From: a virus
Reading direction: 5' to 3' (one strand)
Length of the DNA: 30,720 nucleotides
Virus record (IMG/VR): IMGVR_UViG_3300046167_000480
Location: 1 to 30,720 of that record
Positions within the stretch are counted from its first letter, which is position 1, and each line of letters opens with the position of its first letter. Positions 6,146-14,221 of this stretch are shown here, piece by piece. The notes beneath the pieces are model-generated. The model ran no database searches. It was given only the letters and a program-made list of their open reading frames with translations, and was not told the origin of the DNA. Both the position numbers and the translations under genes were made by a program.

Positions 6146-7474
6146 TTAACCGCCGTAGGGTATACTGACCCTAAGCCTATTGCTAGTCTCGCTGTCTTCG
6201 TTCTTTAAAACTTGCCCAGCGTCCGAGTCATAAACAACGCTCGGCGCGTGTTTGTCTACGTCATTTGCCGTGAATTTTGCGTTTACTGTCAATGCGCCCG
6301 TCATAGTGTCCCCTGACTTAGAAACCTTATTTGCTATGTCCGAAGCATTTTGCGCAATATCTGTAACATTGGTTGCTATATTACCAGTGTTGGTAGTTAT
6401 GTTTGTAGTATTTGTAGATATGTTCGACGTGTTAGTCGATATATTGGTTGTATTCGTGCTTATATCGGTCGCATTAGTCGATATTCCAGATACATTTGTA
6501 GCAATACCAGAGGAATTCGTTGCAATATTTGTTGCGTTCGTACCTATATCAGTTGTGTTAGTCGAAATATTAGTTTGGTTCGTGGCTATATCCCCAGAGT
6601 TTGCACTTATGTCTTCTTCGTTGGTTTCAATGTTTCCAGCGTTTGTTGAAATGTCTGACGTATTAGTCGATATGTTTGCCGTGTTTGTGGAAATATTAGT
6701 TACGTTAGTAGAAATACCTGATGTATTTGTCGCTATATCAGAGGTATTTGACGCAATGTCTGTCGTGTTAGTTTGTATGTTACCCGTGTTAGTGGATATG
6801 TTACTTGTGTTAGTCGCAATGTTATTTGCGTTTGTCGTTATGTTAGACGTGTTTCCAGAAATAGCGACCTCGTTTAAGATAATATCGGCAGCGTTTGTAG
6901 CTATATTGGTAGCGTTGTCCGATATACCCGTTGCATTCGTGGATATATCCCCCGTATTAGTCGATATATCTGCCGTATTGCTATTTATAGCCGCTTCTAA
7001 GGCACTACCGCTTACAATTAGTACATTATCAATTGCGTTTGTAAATATACCGTTAGAGCCTTTTATTTCAAATGTTTCGCTATCTAAGTCTACATCACCC
7101 GCTCCTGAGTTTCCTGAGAAATCTAAGTCCTCAGCAGTAATTTTGTCATCTACATACTTTTTAGTTGCAGCGTCTTGATCTTCGGTAGGGTCTAAAACGT
7201 TTGTTATTTTATTGCTCGACATAGACGCTTCACTCTCGATTGTAACCGCACCCGAAAGAGTACTTGTGTCTGTAACACTTAAAGAGTTTGCGGTAGCTTG
7301 ACCCGAAGTTTCTAATGTAGTCGATTTAAGCGACCCGTCATTAGATATTTTAACACCCGTAAGAGTGCCTATCCCGTCAGTCAATTCTACTTCGCCCGTG
7401 ATTTCAAGATTATCTTCCGTTTTGATTAACGATTGATAAGTGTCTTTAATTTTAGTGTTTGTTAAAGTTGCCAT
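6146..7474 (-). CDS. Trimeric tail fibre stalk with heptad repeats
   Basis: A 442-residue protein. Residues 1-160 are tail-fibre-like, with a K-I-T-N-V-x-D-P-x-x-x-x-D-A-A-T-K-K-Y-V-D motif at 89-108. Residues about 163-383 are roughly 31 seven-residue repeats of the type T-N-x-x-x-I-S/A, the Asn-rich heptads of trimeric coiled coils. Then comes K-S-G-D-T-M-T-G-A-L (386-395), a frequent phage fibre motif. It ends early at G-G, while the +1 frame continues into YadA-head-like sequence, so this is probably the N-terminal part of one long fibre of about 725 residues. It forms the extended trimeric rod joining the tail to the receptor-binding tip. Confidence 0.85.
   Translation of the reverse strand: MATLTNTKIKDTYQSLIKTEDNLEITGEVELTDGIGTLTGVKISNDGSLKSTTLETSGQATANSLSVTDTSTLSGAVTIESEASMSSNKITNVLDPTEDQDAATKKYVDDKITAEDLDFSGNSGAGDVDLDSETFEIKGSNGIFTNAIDNVLIVSGSALEAAINSNTADISTNTGDISTNATGISDNATNIATNAADIILNEVAISGNTSNITTNANNIATNTSNISTNTGNIQTNTTDIASNTSDIATNTSGISTNVTNISTNTANISTNTSDISTNAGNIETNEEDISANSGDIATNQTNISTNTTDIGTNATNIATNSSGIATNVSGISTNATDISTNTTNISTNTSNISTNTTNITTNTGNIATNVTDIAQNASDIANKVSKSGDTMTGALTVNAKFTANDVDKHAPSVVYDSDAGQVLKNEDSETSNRLRVSIPYGG
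6326..6988 (-). repeat. 21-bp-periodic heptad repeat tract
   Basis: About 31 tandem 21-base units coding T-N-x-x-x-I-[SA]. Units differ at synonymous and x positions, so this is an old, selected coiled-coil tract rather than a fresh duplication. It can vary in length by recombination, which would change fibre length. It also creates a long open frame on the plus strand (6252-7178) that is not a gene. Confidence 0.85.
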
Positions 7475-7484
7475 ATTTTATATT

Positions 7485-7967
7485 TTAAACGGGACACGAT
7501 AAAGTCGCTATCCAACCCGTATTTGTTAGAGGTGCGTACACAATAAGTTGTGCCGTTGCCGTGTTTGTAGTTTTATTAAATGTTGCAGTTCCATTTGGTG
7601 GCGCAATAATCGTTTCGGTGGGTAAGCCTCTAGATATTAACTCAGCGTCTAATTCAGCTTGTCTAATTAAGTCCCCTCTATAACCCGTATTGATAACCTC
7701 AACGCCGTCATATCGAACAATAAACTTGTCAGGTATGCCGTAAGCGTCAAACGTGAGTGTGACAAGTCCCGTTGCGTCCCCTAAATTTATATTGTATATC
7801 GTTGGGAATGTTACGTTCCCCTGAATTGCACCAGCACCGCATTCTATCGCTGGCACTAAGCAGTCGGGCGCACTTTCATTCTTTATTGTAATTATATTGT
7901 CAATGTCCCCCCAAGCCTCGTTGGTTTCCATTTTGCAATAAACTATTCCCCAATCATTTGTGTTCAT
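7485..7967 (-). CDS. Tail-associated beta-rich protein upstream of fibre
   Basis: A 160-residue protein starting MNTNDWGIVYC. The N-terminal half resembles residues often ahead of fibre genes (TIKNESAPDCLVPAIECG), and the C-terminal half alternates beta strands (ATGLVTLTFDAYG, KFIVRYDGVEVINTGYRG, TATAQLIVYAPLTNTGW), like an Ig- or beta-sandwich module. Four Cys residues. It lies between the adaptor-side genes and the fibre, so it is probably a fibre connector or a distal tail component. No named family recognised. Confidence 0.75.
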   Translation of the reverse strand: MNTNDWGIVYCKMETNEAWGDIDNIITIKNESAPDCLVPAIECGAGAIQGNVTFPTIYNINLGDATGLVTLTFDAYGIPDKFIVRYDGVEVINTGYRGDLIRQAELDAELISRGLPTETIIAPPNGTATFNKTTNTATAQLIVYAPLTNTGWIATLSCPV

Positions 7968-8049
7968 TCGACTTTGGTTTTTGTTGCGTCTTTTTTAGGT
8001 ACGCAATAAGTTTTTTAACATTTTCTTTTTTTATAATATATTCTTTCAT
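7954..8049 (-). CDS. 31-residue basic microprotein
   Basis: ATG 8049 overlaps the TGA of the adaptor gene (ATGA), and the frame ends with TGA 7954-7956 inside the next gene. The product (starting MKEYIIKKENVKKLIAYLKK) is a Lys-rich amphipathic helix. The ATGA junction and A-rich site favour translation; the very short length keeps confidence moderate. Confidence 0.55.
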   Translation of the reverse strand: MKEYIIKKENVKKLIAYLKKTQQKPKSNEHK

Positions 8050-8546
8050 AATACCCAACCGACAAAGTTTGCTTCCCTATCAGGGTACATATCCGAATTT
8101 ACATTGTTCCAATACTCAGGAAACTTAGATTGCGAATTAAACGACATATAGTCGATAAAACGTCTTGTATAAAAATCTGCAAAGTTTCTGTGTTTCTGAG
8201 TTAAAAAGTCCATTTCGTCTTTTGTAACGCTATCGGAAGTTTCTGTTCTGTGTTTAAACAACCCCCCGTTTTTAACCTCGTAAGACGCAAACGGCAAATA
8301 ATCAACCATTGCAAAGTGTATAAGCATAGGTTGTATATAGTCTTGTACAAGGTCTAAATAATCGCCTGACAACGTCCCGTCAATCACGTCCTTTTCTATT
8401 TTGTCGTATAACTGCGTACCCAAGTAATTCTGAATATGCATCTGTTGTGCAATCTTAATAAACTGAATAAATTTGTCCGTATCTACATTCCCGTTAAGGA
8501 TTGTATTCTTAGATAAGTCTGTTCTTGTAATAAATAGTCCCGTCAT
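8046..8546 (-). CDS. Head-tail connector/adaptor-like protein
   Basis: A 166-residue mostly helical protein directly downstream of the portal gene. The pattern (ITRTDLSKNTILNGNVDTDK, then Q-N-Y-L-G-T-Q-L-Y-D-K-I, Q-P-M-L-I-H-F-A, a late R-R-F-I-D-Y) resembles adaptor proteins of Bacteroidota phages (DUF6712-like, from memory) that sit under the portal ring. Position after the portal supports this. It probably joins the portal to the tail tube or completion proteins. Confidence 0.68.
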   Translation of the reverse strand: MTGLFITRTDLSKNTILNGNVDTDKFIQFIKIAQQMHIQNYLGTQLYDKIEKDVIDGTLSGDYLDLVQDYIQPMLIHFAMVDYLPFASYEVKNGGLFKHRTETSDSVTKDEMDFLTQKHRNFADFYTRRFIDYMSFNSQSKFPEYWNNVNSDMYPDREANFVGWVL

Positions 8547-8549
8547 AAT

Positions 8550-10490
8550 TTAATTTTTACGCCAATAATTATTCCTTGCAGAAGCGATTTGTGCAACCTC
8601 AGGTGGGTTTACCTCGAATTTAGCTTCTGACCTTAAAGACGGGTCTAGTTCGTTAATTAGTCTTCTAGCTTCGCTAACACTAATTTTACGATTATTCTTT
8701 CTGATATATACTCTGCGCATCCAATAGTGCTTACAATTCACTCCACCCTTATATAAAAAGATATTGTACGTTGAAGCACCTTTTGGCGCAAGTTCGCTAT
8801 TTGCATCACTCTCTTTGTCTAAGTCCTCTTTACGATAAACCTTACTAGCAGACATCATTTTCGAGCAAAAATCTCTTGACTTACTTGACGTGCTTCCACC
8901 ACCCGTTGTGTACACATATCGTACTTTAAATAAACTTGTGTCTTGTTCGCTCTTTTTTCTTGGCGAAGATGATACTACGCTTGCTAAATTTAAAGAGTTA
9001 ATTAAATTGTTGTCAAAATCGTTAGAGGGTCTTTCGTCTACAATAGCGTAAGCCGACAAATCTTCTTCTTCAATCCCCGTTAATTCTTCTATAAGTTGTT
9101 CCCGTAACTTGTCTGCTTCTGACATAGGTACGCAATTAGGTACTTCTTTCCCGTCCTTTATCTTCGTGCCTATTTGTTCGTACCCGTCCCAGCAAGGCTT
9201 TTTTAAGTCGTGGCTTTCGCAAGGCATATAATACATAAAGCCGTTTTCTTCGTGTTCGTGATATCCGCTACAACCCATTTCTTTAGCGACTGCTTCCGCT
9301 TCTTCTATTGTTTCGTATGCGGTTCGCCCGTCTATTTGAACCGCTAAAGATAGTTTTTGACCCGTTTCTTCTTCGACTTGTTCTTTAGTCATAGCGTTTT
9401 CAAGGTCTACAAACTCTAATGGTTGAAGTGTTTTAAAGTACAACTTAAGAGATACGTTGTTATAAGCTAAAACGTCGTTAAAACTCTCTATCAAAAGGTT
9501 CTGGAATGGTCGTATAACCGTATTATCCATTAACGTACTTGCGGTTTCTAATTCATCTGCGTTGTTTCCAAGTCCCGTATTGTCTTTAATGCCTAATAAC
9601 ATAGGACTGATTACTCGGTGTGCAACCATAAGCTTCTGCATACTTTCGCTCGAAAGAAACTCGTATTGTTGGTGTGCGTCAGATAATTGTACGGGTTCTA
9701 TATTGCCTTGTTGCTCTGCACCGTCATTAAACGCAAGAATAAACCTACCAGCGTTACTGCTTCCCGAAAATTTATCACGTATCTTTTGTTCGATAAGCGA
9801 TTGTGTTTCTTCCTCAGGAATACCATTATTAAAGTTAATCATCATAGACGGCGCAAGTCCGTTCATAATGTTGTTTAAGTGGTAGTTGGCTATTTCTTCT
9901 TCTAATTCTGCGTATTGTAAACCACCTTGATAATCAACGGGACTATAATACTGAAAACCAGCACGATAAGGTTTAATATAAACGATTTCTATTTCTTCTT
10001 TGCTATATCCAAAAGCTGGTATTCTAGTTAATACGTCGTTTTTTTGGTATTCACTCCAATCGTGGAAGTAGTAATACGCTTCAATTTCGCCGTCCTCGTT
10101 ACATTTTTCTGCTCTTAGCGTTTCTACGGGAAAGTGTTCTACTTGCGCTACTTCCGTTCTTCCTTTGTTGTATATAACCTGATACGAGCATTGTCCCATA
10201 AGTTTAAGGTCGGCTGCAAGTTTCTTTACGCAATCGTCTGAAAAAAGAGATTTCATCTTTGCGTATTCTTCAGGTTGTTTATTGCTATCCGTTGCATCTA
10301 AACCCTTTCCGAAGATCATAGCTGATATTCCGTTTATGATAGCGTTATTTGTAGCACTCCCGTTGTATCTGTCTATTAAATACTGAAAGTATTGGTTATC
10401 CTCCCCGTACTCGATAAAGTCTTGGTTTTTAACCTCCTTTATTTGGGGTGTGGTATACGTGTTTAATTGTACAAATCTATATTTACTCAT
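8550..10490 (-). CDS. Portal protein with long Cys/His C-terminal extension
   Basis: A 646-residue protein. Residues 1-380 have portal features: E-Y-G-E-D-N-Q-Y (27-34), the AIINGISAMIFGKG helix, the long wing/stem region and the ISPMLLGIKDNTGLGNNADELE segment (294-315). After about 385 the protein continues with modules not needed by a portal: A-K-E-M-G-C-S-G-Y-H-E-H ... Y-M-P-C (402-424), a C-W-D-G-Y-E ... P-N-C-V-P segment (433-454), and a C-terminal domain (520-646) with R-D-F-C-S-K-M (539-545) and L-Y-K-G-G-V-N-C-K-H-Y-W (579-590). Cys at 407, 424, 433, 453, 542 and 586 could bind metal. The portal ring is the DNA-packaging vertex; the tail domains may be minor-head or scaffold functions fused on. 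Confidence 0.85.
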   Translation of the reverse strand: MSKYRFVQLNTYTTPQIKEVKNQDFIEYGEDNQYFQYLIDRYNGSATNNAIINGISAMIFGKGLDATDSNKQPEEYAKMKSLFSDDCVKKLAADLKLMGQCSYQVIYNKGRTEVAQVEHFPVETLRAEKCNEDGEIEAYYYFHDWSEYQKNDVLTRIPAFGYSKEEIEIVYIKPYRAGFQYYSPVDYQGGLQYAELEEEIANYHLNNIMNGLAPSMMINFNNGIPEEETQSLIEQKIRDKFSGSSNAGRFILAFNDGAEQQGNIEPVQLSDAHQQYEFLSSESMQKLMVAHRVISPMLLGIKDNTGLGNNADELETASTLMDNTVIRPFQNLLIESFNDVLAYNNVSLKLYFKTLQPLEFVDLENAMTKEQVEEETGQKLSLAVQIDGRTAYETIEEAEAVAKEMGCSGYHEHEENGFMYYMPCESHDLKKPCWDGYEQIGTKIKDGKEVPNCVPMSEADKLREQLIEELTGIEEEDLSAYAIVDERPSNDFDNNLINSLNLASVVSSSPRKKSEQDTSLFKVRYVYTTGGGSTSSKSRDFCSKMMSASKVYRKEDLDKESDANSELAPKGASTYNIFLYKGGVNCKHYWMRRVYIRKNNRKISVSEARRLINELDPSLRSEAKFEVNPPEVAQIASARNNYWRKN

Positions 10491-10954
10491 AGTATAATGT
10501 AATCATTTCGTTTCTTAAAATCGTCGTCTGTTTCAGGAGGTGTTTTATAGTCGCCTTTGCTTATTTCGTAATACTTATTCTCGGTTTGGTCTATGGTCTG
10601 CGCCGTAACAAATACCCTATCCTTAAAATATACCTCTTGACTATCGTAATTCTTTACTTCAATGTCGTAAAAATGTCCCTCTGTAAGAAAATCGGGGTAG
10701 TCTGAGAATTCAAAACGCATAACGTTAAAATCGTTAGTTTCAATTGGCGCATCTACCCCAACATCGTCTTGCCATTGGTAATCTGCTTCTTCCCAATTAT
10801 CCTCATTAAAGTTCCATACTAAACTAGGAAGCCGTCTGCAAATAGTTTCGTTAGTACTGTCGTCCCGAAAACAAACTTCGGCAGTAACAACGGCGTCGTT
10901 TCTACTTAAAAACGAAATATCTTGTAAAGACGTAATAGGTTTTAATATATACAC
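10487..10954 (-). CDS. Virion-associated hypothetical protein upstream of portal
   Basis: A 155-residue acidic protein with a GTG start at 10954, after a terminator at 10999-11027. Its stop overlaps the portal start (ATGA-like). Alternating beta strands (AVVTAEVCFRDDS, MRFEFSDYPDF, FYDIEVKNYDSQEVYFKDRVFVTAQ) suggest a beta-sandwich structural protein. It is likely a tail or head accessory protein given the flanking tail-tube-like and portal genes. No named family recognised. Confidence 0.72.
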   Translation of the reverse strand: MYILKPITSLQDISFLSRNDAVVTAEVCFRDDSTNETICRRLPSLVWNFNEDNWEEADYQWQDDVGVDAPIETNDFNVMRFEFSDYPDFLTEGHFYDIEVKNYDSQEVYFKDRVFVTAQTIDQTENKYYEISKGDYKTPPETDDDFKKRNDYIIL

Positions 10955-10971
10955 TTCTTGCTTTTGCTATT

Positions 10972-10979
10972 GTAACGTA
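10972..10979 (-). promoter_or_regulatory. TACGTTAC box after terminator, possible promoter
   Basis: Minus-strand TACGTTAC fits the TAnnTTAC box of the elements at 39, 3313 and 22755 and lies between the terminator at 10999-11027 and the GTG at 10954. The position 20 bases upstream is TTT rather than TTG, so this is a weak match. Confidence 0.3.
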
Positions 10980-10998
10980 TTAAATGCGAATTTTGTGT

Positions 10999-11027
10999 AA
11001 AAAAAAAAGAGGTCGAACAATACGACC
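10999..11027 (-). terminator. Intrinsic terminator after tail-tube-like gene
   Basis: Stem GGTCG/CGACC (11023-11027 with 11011-11015) with a 7-base loop. The minus-strand product continues into a run of about ten T (10999-11008). Leftward polarity. Confidence 0.85.
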
Positions 11028-11058
11028 CCCTTTAAAATCAACAATAATAAGAAAAAAA

Positions 11059-11601
11059 CTATATGTCGCTAATTTCCCCCGTACCTAAGTTAGATGTAAC
11101 CAAAGTAGGTGTTACAAAATAAGCTGGTAGTGGTTCCATTCCCGTAATAGTAAGGTTATAGCCTGACATATCCCCCATTGCAGTTCCCGTTGAGATAGTT
11201 CCCCCCGTTACGTTTGCACCGAATTTAAGTCCAGCTAGTAAAAAGTTTCCGTTGTTGTCTTCTATTACAACGTGAGGTCTACCTTTAGCCAAATCGTTCA
11301 CTTGTTGGTGTGATTGTGCGCTAAGTTTTGGTAAAACCATTGTAATAGTCTGTTCGTAGTATAGGGTTCCGTTTTCAGTTGAAGCGGTAACGGCTTGTTC
11401 TAGTGAAGAACTATTTTTTACTTCGTATTTAAAAAAGTCGGGACTATCTGCGGTAGCCCAAGAAGTAATAACGCCGTCTGAATCGACTGCAAACCCCGTT
11501 CCCTCTGTCAGTTCGCCGTAATCAGCGAAATAGACGTTCTTTACACCACCGATACTATCTCGGCAAGGTAAAGCTCTGTTTTTTGTTATAGTACAAGGCA
11601 T
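11059..11601 (-). CDS. Major tail tube-like protein
   Basis: A 180-residue protein. I start it at ATG 11601 (MPCTITKNRALPC); an in-frame ATG at 11634 would put the arm of a terminator hairpin into the coding sequence (M-P-T-Y-P-F), so it is rejected. The N-terminus with C3 and L-P-C-R-D-S-I-G-G-V-x-x-V-Y-F-A-D-Y-G resembles tail tube proteins I associate with Bacteroidota siphophages. The middle and C-terminal beta-rich parts (YYEQTITMVLPKLS, FLLAGLKFGANVTGG, MSGYNLTITGME) fit the tube fold. It lies directly after the capsid gene with its own terminators on both sides, expected for an abundantly expressed protein. Confidence 0.72.
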   Translation of the reverse strand: MPCTITKNRALPCRDSIGGVKNVYFADYGELTEGTGFAVDSDGVITSWATADSPDFFKYEVKNSSSLEQAVTASTENGTLYYEQTITMVLPKLSAQSHQQVNDLAKGRPHVVIEDNNGNFLLAGLKFGANVTGGTISTGTAMGDMSGYNLTITGMEPLPAYFVTPTLVTSNLGTGEISDI

Positions 11602-11614
11602 AATTATTTGTATT

Positions 11615-11653
11615 AAAAAAGGGTAGGTAGGCACAATATCGGCTTACCCACCC
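11615..11653 (-). terminator. Intrinsic terminator after major capsid gene
   Basis: Minus-strand hairpin with arms around 11641-11653 (GGGTGGGTAAG) and 11621-11630 (CTACCTACCC), including a G-U pair that forms only in the minus-strand RNA, then six T (11615-11620). It ends transcripts leaving the capsid gene, though partial read-through must feed the next gene. Confidence 0.82.
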
Positions 11654-11678
11654 CTTTATGTGATTATAAATTTATTAC

Positions 11679-12638
11679 TTACGAATAAGTTACGATTTCA
11701 GAACCAATTCCGAATTGTGTTCCAGCCGTATAACGCATTACTACACGAACGTTCTGACTTCCGTCAATGTCTGCCATATCTAACAACTTAACTTCGTTGC
11801 TATCAGCCAAAAGACCCGTACCAAAGTATAGGTTTCCTTTTTGAGCAGCCATAGCTTGGTTGTCGTTAAGTCCGTTTGCTACGAATAACTTAACGCCGTC
11901 AAATGCTAGGTCTTGACCCATTCCGTACCATAATGTACCTTTGTTATCTACACCATTTGCACCAGCGTTGTTAGCGATAGAGCCGAAGCCTCCTAACGCA
12001 CGTACATACGCTCTTGCAATGTTCTGTGAAATATAGATATGTAGGTCGTCTTTACCATAGATAGTGCTAGGAATAGCGTCTACGATCTTACCTAGTTCAT
12101 CAATTACGTTTGCAGCGGTAACCGTTCCAGCAGTTAATTGTTGTCCAGCAGGTACTCCAGAACCAACGGCTAAGGCTTGTGTTAAAAGTCCGTCAAAATC
12201 TCCAGCTACTGAGCCGTCATCACCATTCCAAATATTTTGCTCTGTTCTTTCGGCTACTTTTGCAGCTACGTGCGCTAGTAAAAAGTCAGAGAATTTAGGT
12301 GGTAGGTTGTCAAAAGCTGAGTAACCCATAGCGACCGCTTCCCAATCGGAACGGAAATCTTGCTTACATAATTCAAGGTTTACTTGAAGTTCTTTTGGTT
12401 GGATAATACGCTCTGCTAGTGTAATAGCGTCTGCCGTTGCGTCAAAGTCGCAACCAGCGTCAGCTACTAAGTCAGTAGATGTAAGTGTCTTAATAACCTC
12501 TTTGTATTTTACATTAGGTTTTACAGTGATACCGCCATTGTCAAGCGTTACGCCTGAAAGGAGTGCTGCAGCGATATATTCGCCAGCGAACTCTCCAGCA
12601 TAGGTAGTAGTAATCGGTGTGTTTAAACTATTTGCCAT
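11679..12638 (-). CDS. Major capsid protein, HK97-fold-like
   Basis: A 319-residue protein of typical size for a capsid subunit without a long delta domain. Features: N-terminal extended arm (TTYAGEFAGEYIAAALLSG), E-loop/P-domain-like strands, the helix KFSDFLLAHVAAKVAERTEQNIWNGDD (about 115-141, a spine-helix-like segment seen in HK97-fold proteins), and A-domain strands near the C-terminus (LYFGTGLLADSNEVKLLDMAD). It follows a scaffold-like gene with a 7-base gap and is followed by a strong terminator, the usual capsid-gene arrangement. Confidence 0.88.
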   Translation of the reverse strand: MANSLNTPITTTYAGEFAGEYIAAALLSGVTLDNGGITVKPNVKYKEVIKTLTSTDLVADAGCDFDATADAITLAERIIQPKELQVNLELCKQDFRSDWEAVAMGYSAFDNLPPKFSDFLLAHVAAKVAERTEQNIWNGDDGSVAGDFDGLLTQALAVGSGVPAGQQLTAGTVTAANVIDELGKIVDAIPSTIYGKDDLHIYISQNIARAYVRALGGFGSIANNAGANGVDNKGTLWYGMGQDLAFDGVKLFVANGLNDNQAMAAQKGNLYFGTGLLADSNEVKLLDMADIDGSQNVRVVMRYTAGTQFGIGSEIVTYS

Positions 12639-12645
12639 TTTTTAT

Positions 12646-13245
12646 TTATTTACTTAATTTATTTAATACTCTATCTAACGTACTCATTGGTCTGTTATGA
12701 GAGAACTTGTTTAATTTCTTTTGTGTTTTCGCTTCTGGATTGTGTTTTAAAGGTTTACGGCTTGGTTGCGCAGACATTTCTTCTTTTTTGTCCTCTTTTA
12801 CTTCGCCGTACTTTTCTTTAAGTTTTTCGACCTCTGCTTTCACTTCTTCGATTGCTGGTGCTATGACCTCTACAACCGCCTCAACGATAGCCTCGACCTC
12901 AGGTTGAATTTCGGCTGGTATGTCTTCTACGACAACCTCCTCAGCTTCGACCTTTTCATCTTCTTTTTTGTCGTCTTCCATTTCTTCTTCTTCTTCTTCT
13001 TCCATAGCGTCTTTGATTTCAGCAATAACGCCTTCCTCTGCTACGACAAGAATTTTCCCGTCTTCCAAAGTGTAATCGCCTACGGGCAACGCCACCTTTT
13101 CATCTTCGGTTACGATAAAAACGGATTGACCAGCATCAAAGCTTTCGGCTTCAATTGTAGTCCCGTTTTCTAAAGTCATTGTCGCTAGATTTACTTTAGC
13201 GTTTAGCAACGACTTAATTTGTGATAACATTTCTTTCGTGTTCAT
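12646..13245 (-). CDS. Scaffolding-like acidic coiled-coil protein
   Basis: A 199-residue protein just upstream of the major capsid gene. Residues 1-75 are a small beta-rich domain; 80-155 are extremely acidic, with runs of Glu and E/V-rich helix (coiled-coil-like); the last about 45 residues are basic (K-F-S-H-N-R-P-M-S-T-L-D-R-V-L-N-K-L-S-K). An acidic rod plus a basic C-terminal capsid-binding helix is the usual scaffold layout (phi29, P22). It would guide prohead assembly and then be removed, probably by the XkdF-like protease. Confidence 0.72.
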   Translation of the reverse strand: MNTKEMLSQIKSLLNAKVNLATMTLENGTTIEAESFDAGQSVFIVTEDEKVALPVGDYTLEDGKILVVAEEGVIAEIKDAMEEEEEEEMEDDKKEDEKVEAEEVVVEDIPAEIQPEVEAIVEAVVEVIAPAIEEVKAEVEKLKEKYGEVKEDKKEEMSAQPSRKPLKHNPEAKTQKKLNKFSHNRPMSTLDRVLNKLSK

Positions 13246-13258
13246 ATTTATTTAATTA

Positions 13259-13711
13259 TTAAGGTAAGTATTTGTTTGCTACGTTAGAAGCTTCTTCTAT
13301 TTTAGAACCCTCTGAGTATAACCATTCGTTAAAACCGCCACTCGAATATTCGTCGAGAGCGTCTTCTGCTTCTTGTATTTGAGTAGGGTATTCTTCAACG
13401 CCTAATTCATTAGCAGCGTCTTTATATCGTTCTAAGGCGATACTAACTTCTTGTGCAACAAAATCTACATCACCGACTTGCATAATTCTATCTGCTAATT
13501 CGATTATGTCTTGACTTAAACTAGCTAAGTCGTCTGTCATTCGCATCCATTCTTCGTGCACACCGCTTGCGTCTTCCATTAACTCTTTAGATTGTTTTAG
13601 GTAAGGTCGCAATTCTACAAGCGTACTTAATACGTTGTCTGCTAAAGATAATTCAGTTCGTTCTGATTTTAACCCGTATCGTTTTAGTATTCTGTTTGTT
13701 AAGATATTCAT
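13259..13711 (-). CDS. Capsid-assembly-region helical protein, paralogue B
   Basis: A 150-residue helical acidic protein. It shares features with the adjacent 14183-13713 gene: an N-terminal basic helix with x-E-L-S-L-A (20-24), a long helical middle, and the motif A-N-E-L-G-V (100-105) before a C-terminal helix. Gene duplication is likely. It lies between protease and scaffold, so it may be a minor scaffold or capsid assembly factor. No named family. Confidence 0.72.
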   Translation of the reverse strand: MNILTNRILKRYGLKSERTELSLADNVLSTLVELRPYLKQSKELMEDASGVHEEWMRMTDDLASLSQDIIELADRIMQVGDVDFVAQEVSIALERYKDAANELGVEEYPTQIQEAEDALDEYSSGGFNEWLYSEGSKIEEASNVANKYLP

Positions 13712-13712
13712 A

Positions 13713-14183
13713 TTATAAGTTTGTAAATGAAATGTCCTTTAATTTGTTGTAAGCTTCTTCCCAAGGCGAGTTTACGTATTTCATACTTTCCTCAGCATCT
13801 TTAATACCTCGTTCTAAAAGTGCGTATGCTTCAATAGTCGTAGGGTCTACACCTAGTTCGTTTGCCTGATCTTGCAGTTTAATTTTTAAATCGACCGCTT
13901 CTTGAACTAAAGCATCGCCTGACGCAGATAATGTTTTTGCGTTTTGATACGTTTCATCTAAGTCGTATTGAGATAAGGTGTCAAGAATTTGTTCTGTAAT
14001 CTCGTAATAAGCATCTACGAGTTGTGCAAAAACCGTGTCGTCTGCATATACGGGGTAGCTATCTGACGCAATACCCGTTACTTCCTGAGATAACTTATCA
14101 TACATAGCTTCGGCTTCGCTTGCCAAAGACAATTCTACTTTATTCTTGTCTAACCGACTTAATACTGCTTTAATTGTGTTCAT
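13713..14183 (-). CDS. Capsid-assembly-region helical protein, paralogue A
   Basis: A 156-residue helical protein starting MNTIKAVLSRLDKNKVELSLA. It ends one base before the paralogue's start region. It has the V-E-L-S-L-A N-terminal motif and A-N-E-L-G-V (108-113), the two signatures shared with the neighbour. Acidic overall, Gln/Asp-rich. Likely a capsid internal or scaffold-associated protein; function inferred only from position. Confidence 0.72.
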   Translation of the reverse strand: MNTIKAVLSRLDKNKVELSLASEAEAMYDKLSQEVTGIASDSYPVYADDTVFAQLVDAYYEITEQILDTLSQYDLDETYQNAKTLSASGDALVQEAVDLKIKLQDQANELGVDPTTIEAYALLERGIKDAEESMKYVNSPWEEAYNKLKDISFTNL

Positions 14184-14221
14184 AGTTACTATTTTAACGT
14201 GTGTTAATATTATTTTGCATT

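Noticed and set aside
6252-7178. 308-codon open frame on the plus strand
   Set aside because: It is the antisense of the heptad-repeat tract; repeated codons (ACN AAY) keep the other strand free of stops. Its residues are a low-complexity Val/Phe-rich shadow.
11602-11634. Upstream in-frame ATG of the tail-tube-like gene
   Set aside because: The first residues would be encoded by the arm of a terminator hairpin, and the family-like N-terminus begins at ATG 11601.
12766-13173. Plus-strand open frame rich in Phe
   Set aside because: Antisense of the Glu-rich scaffold region; composition is an artefact of GAA/GAG runs.
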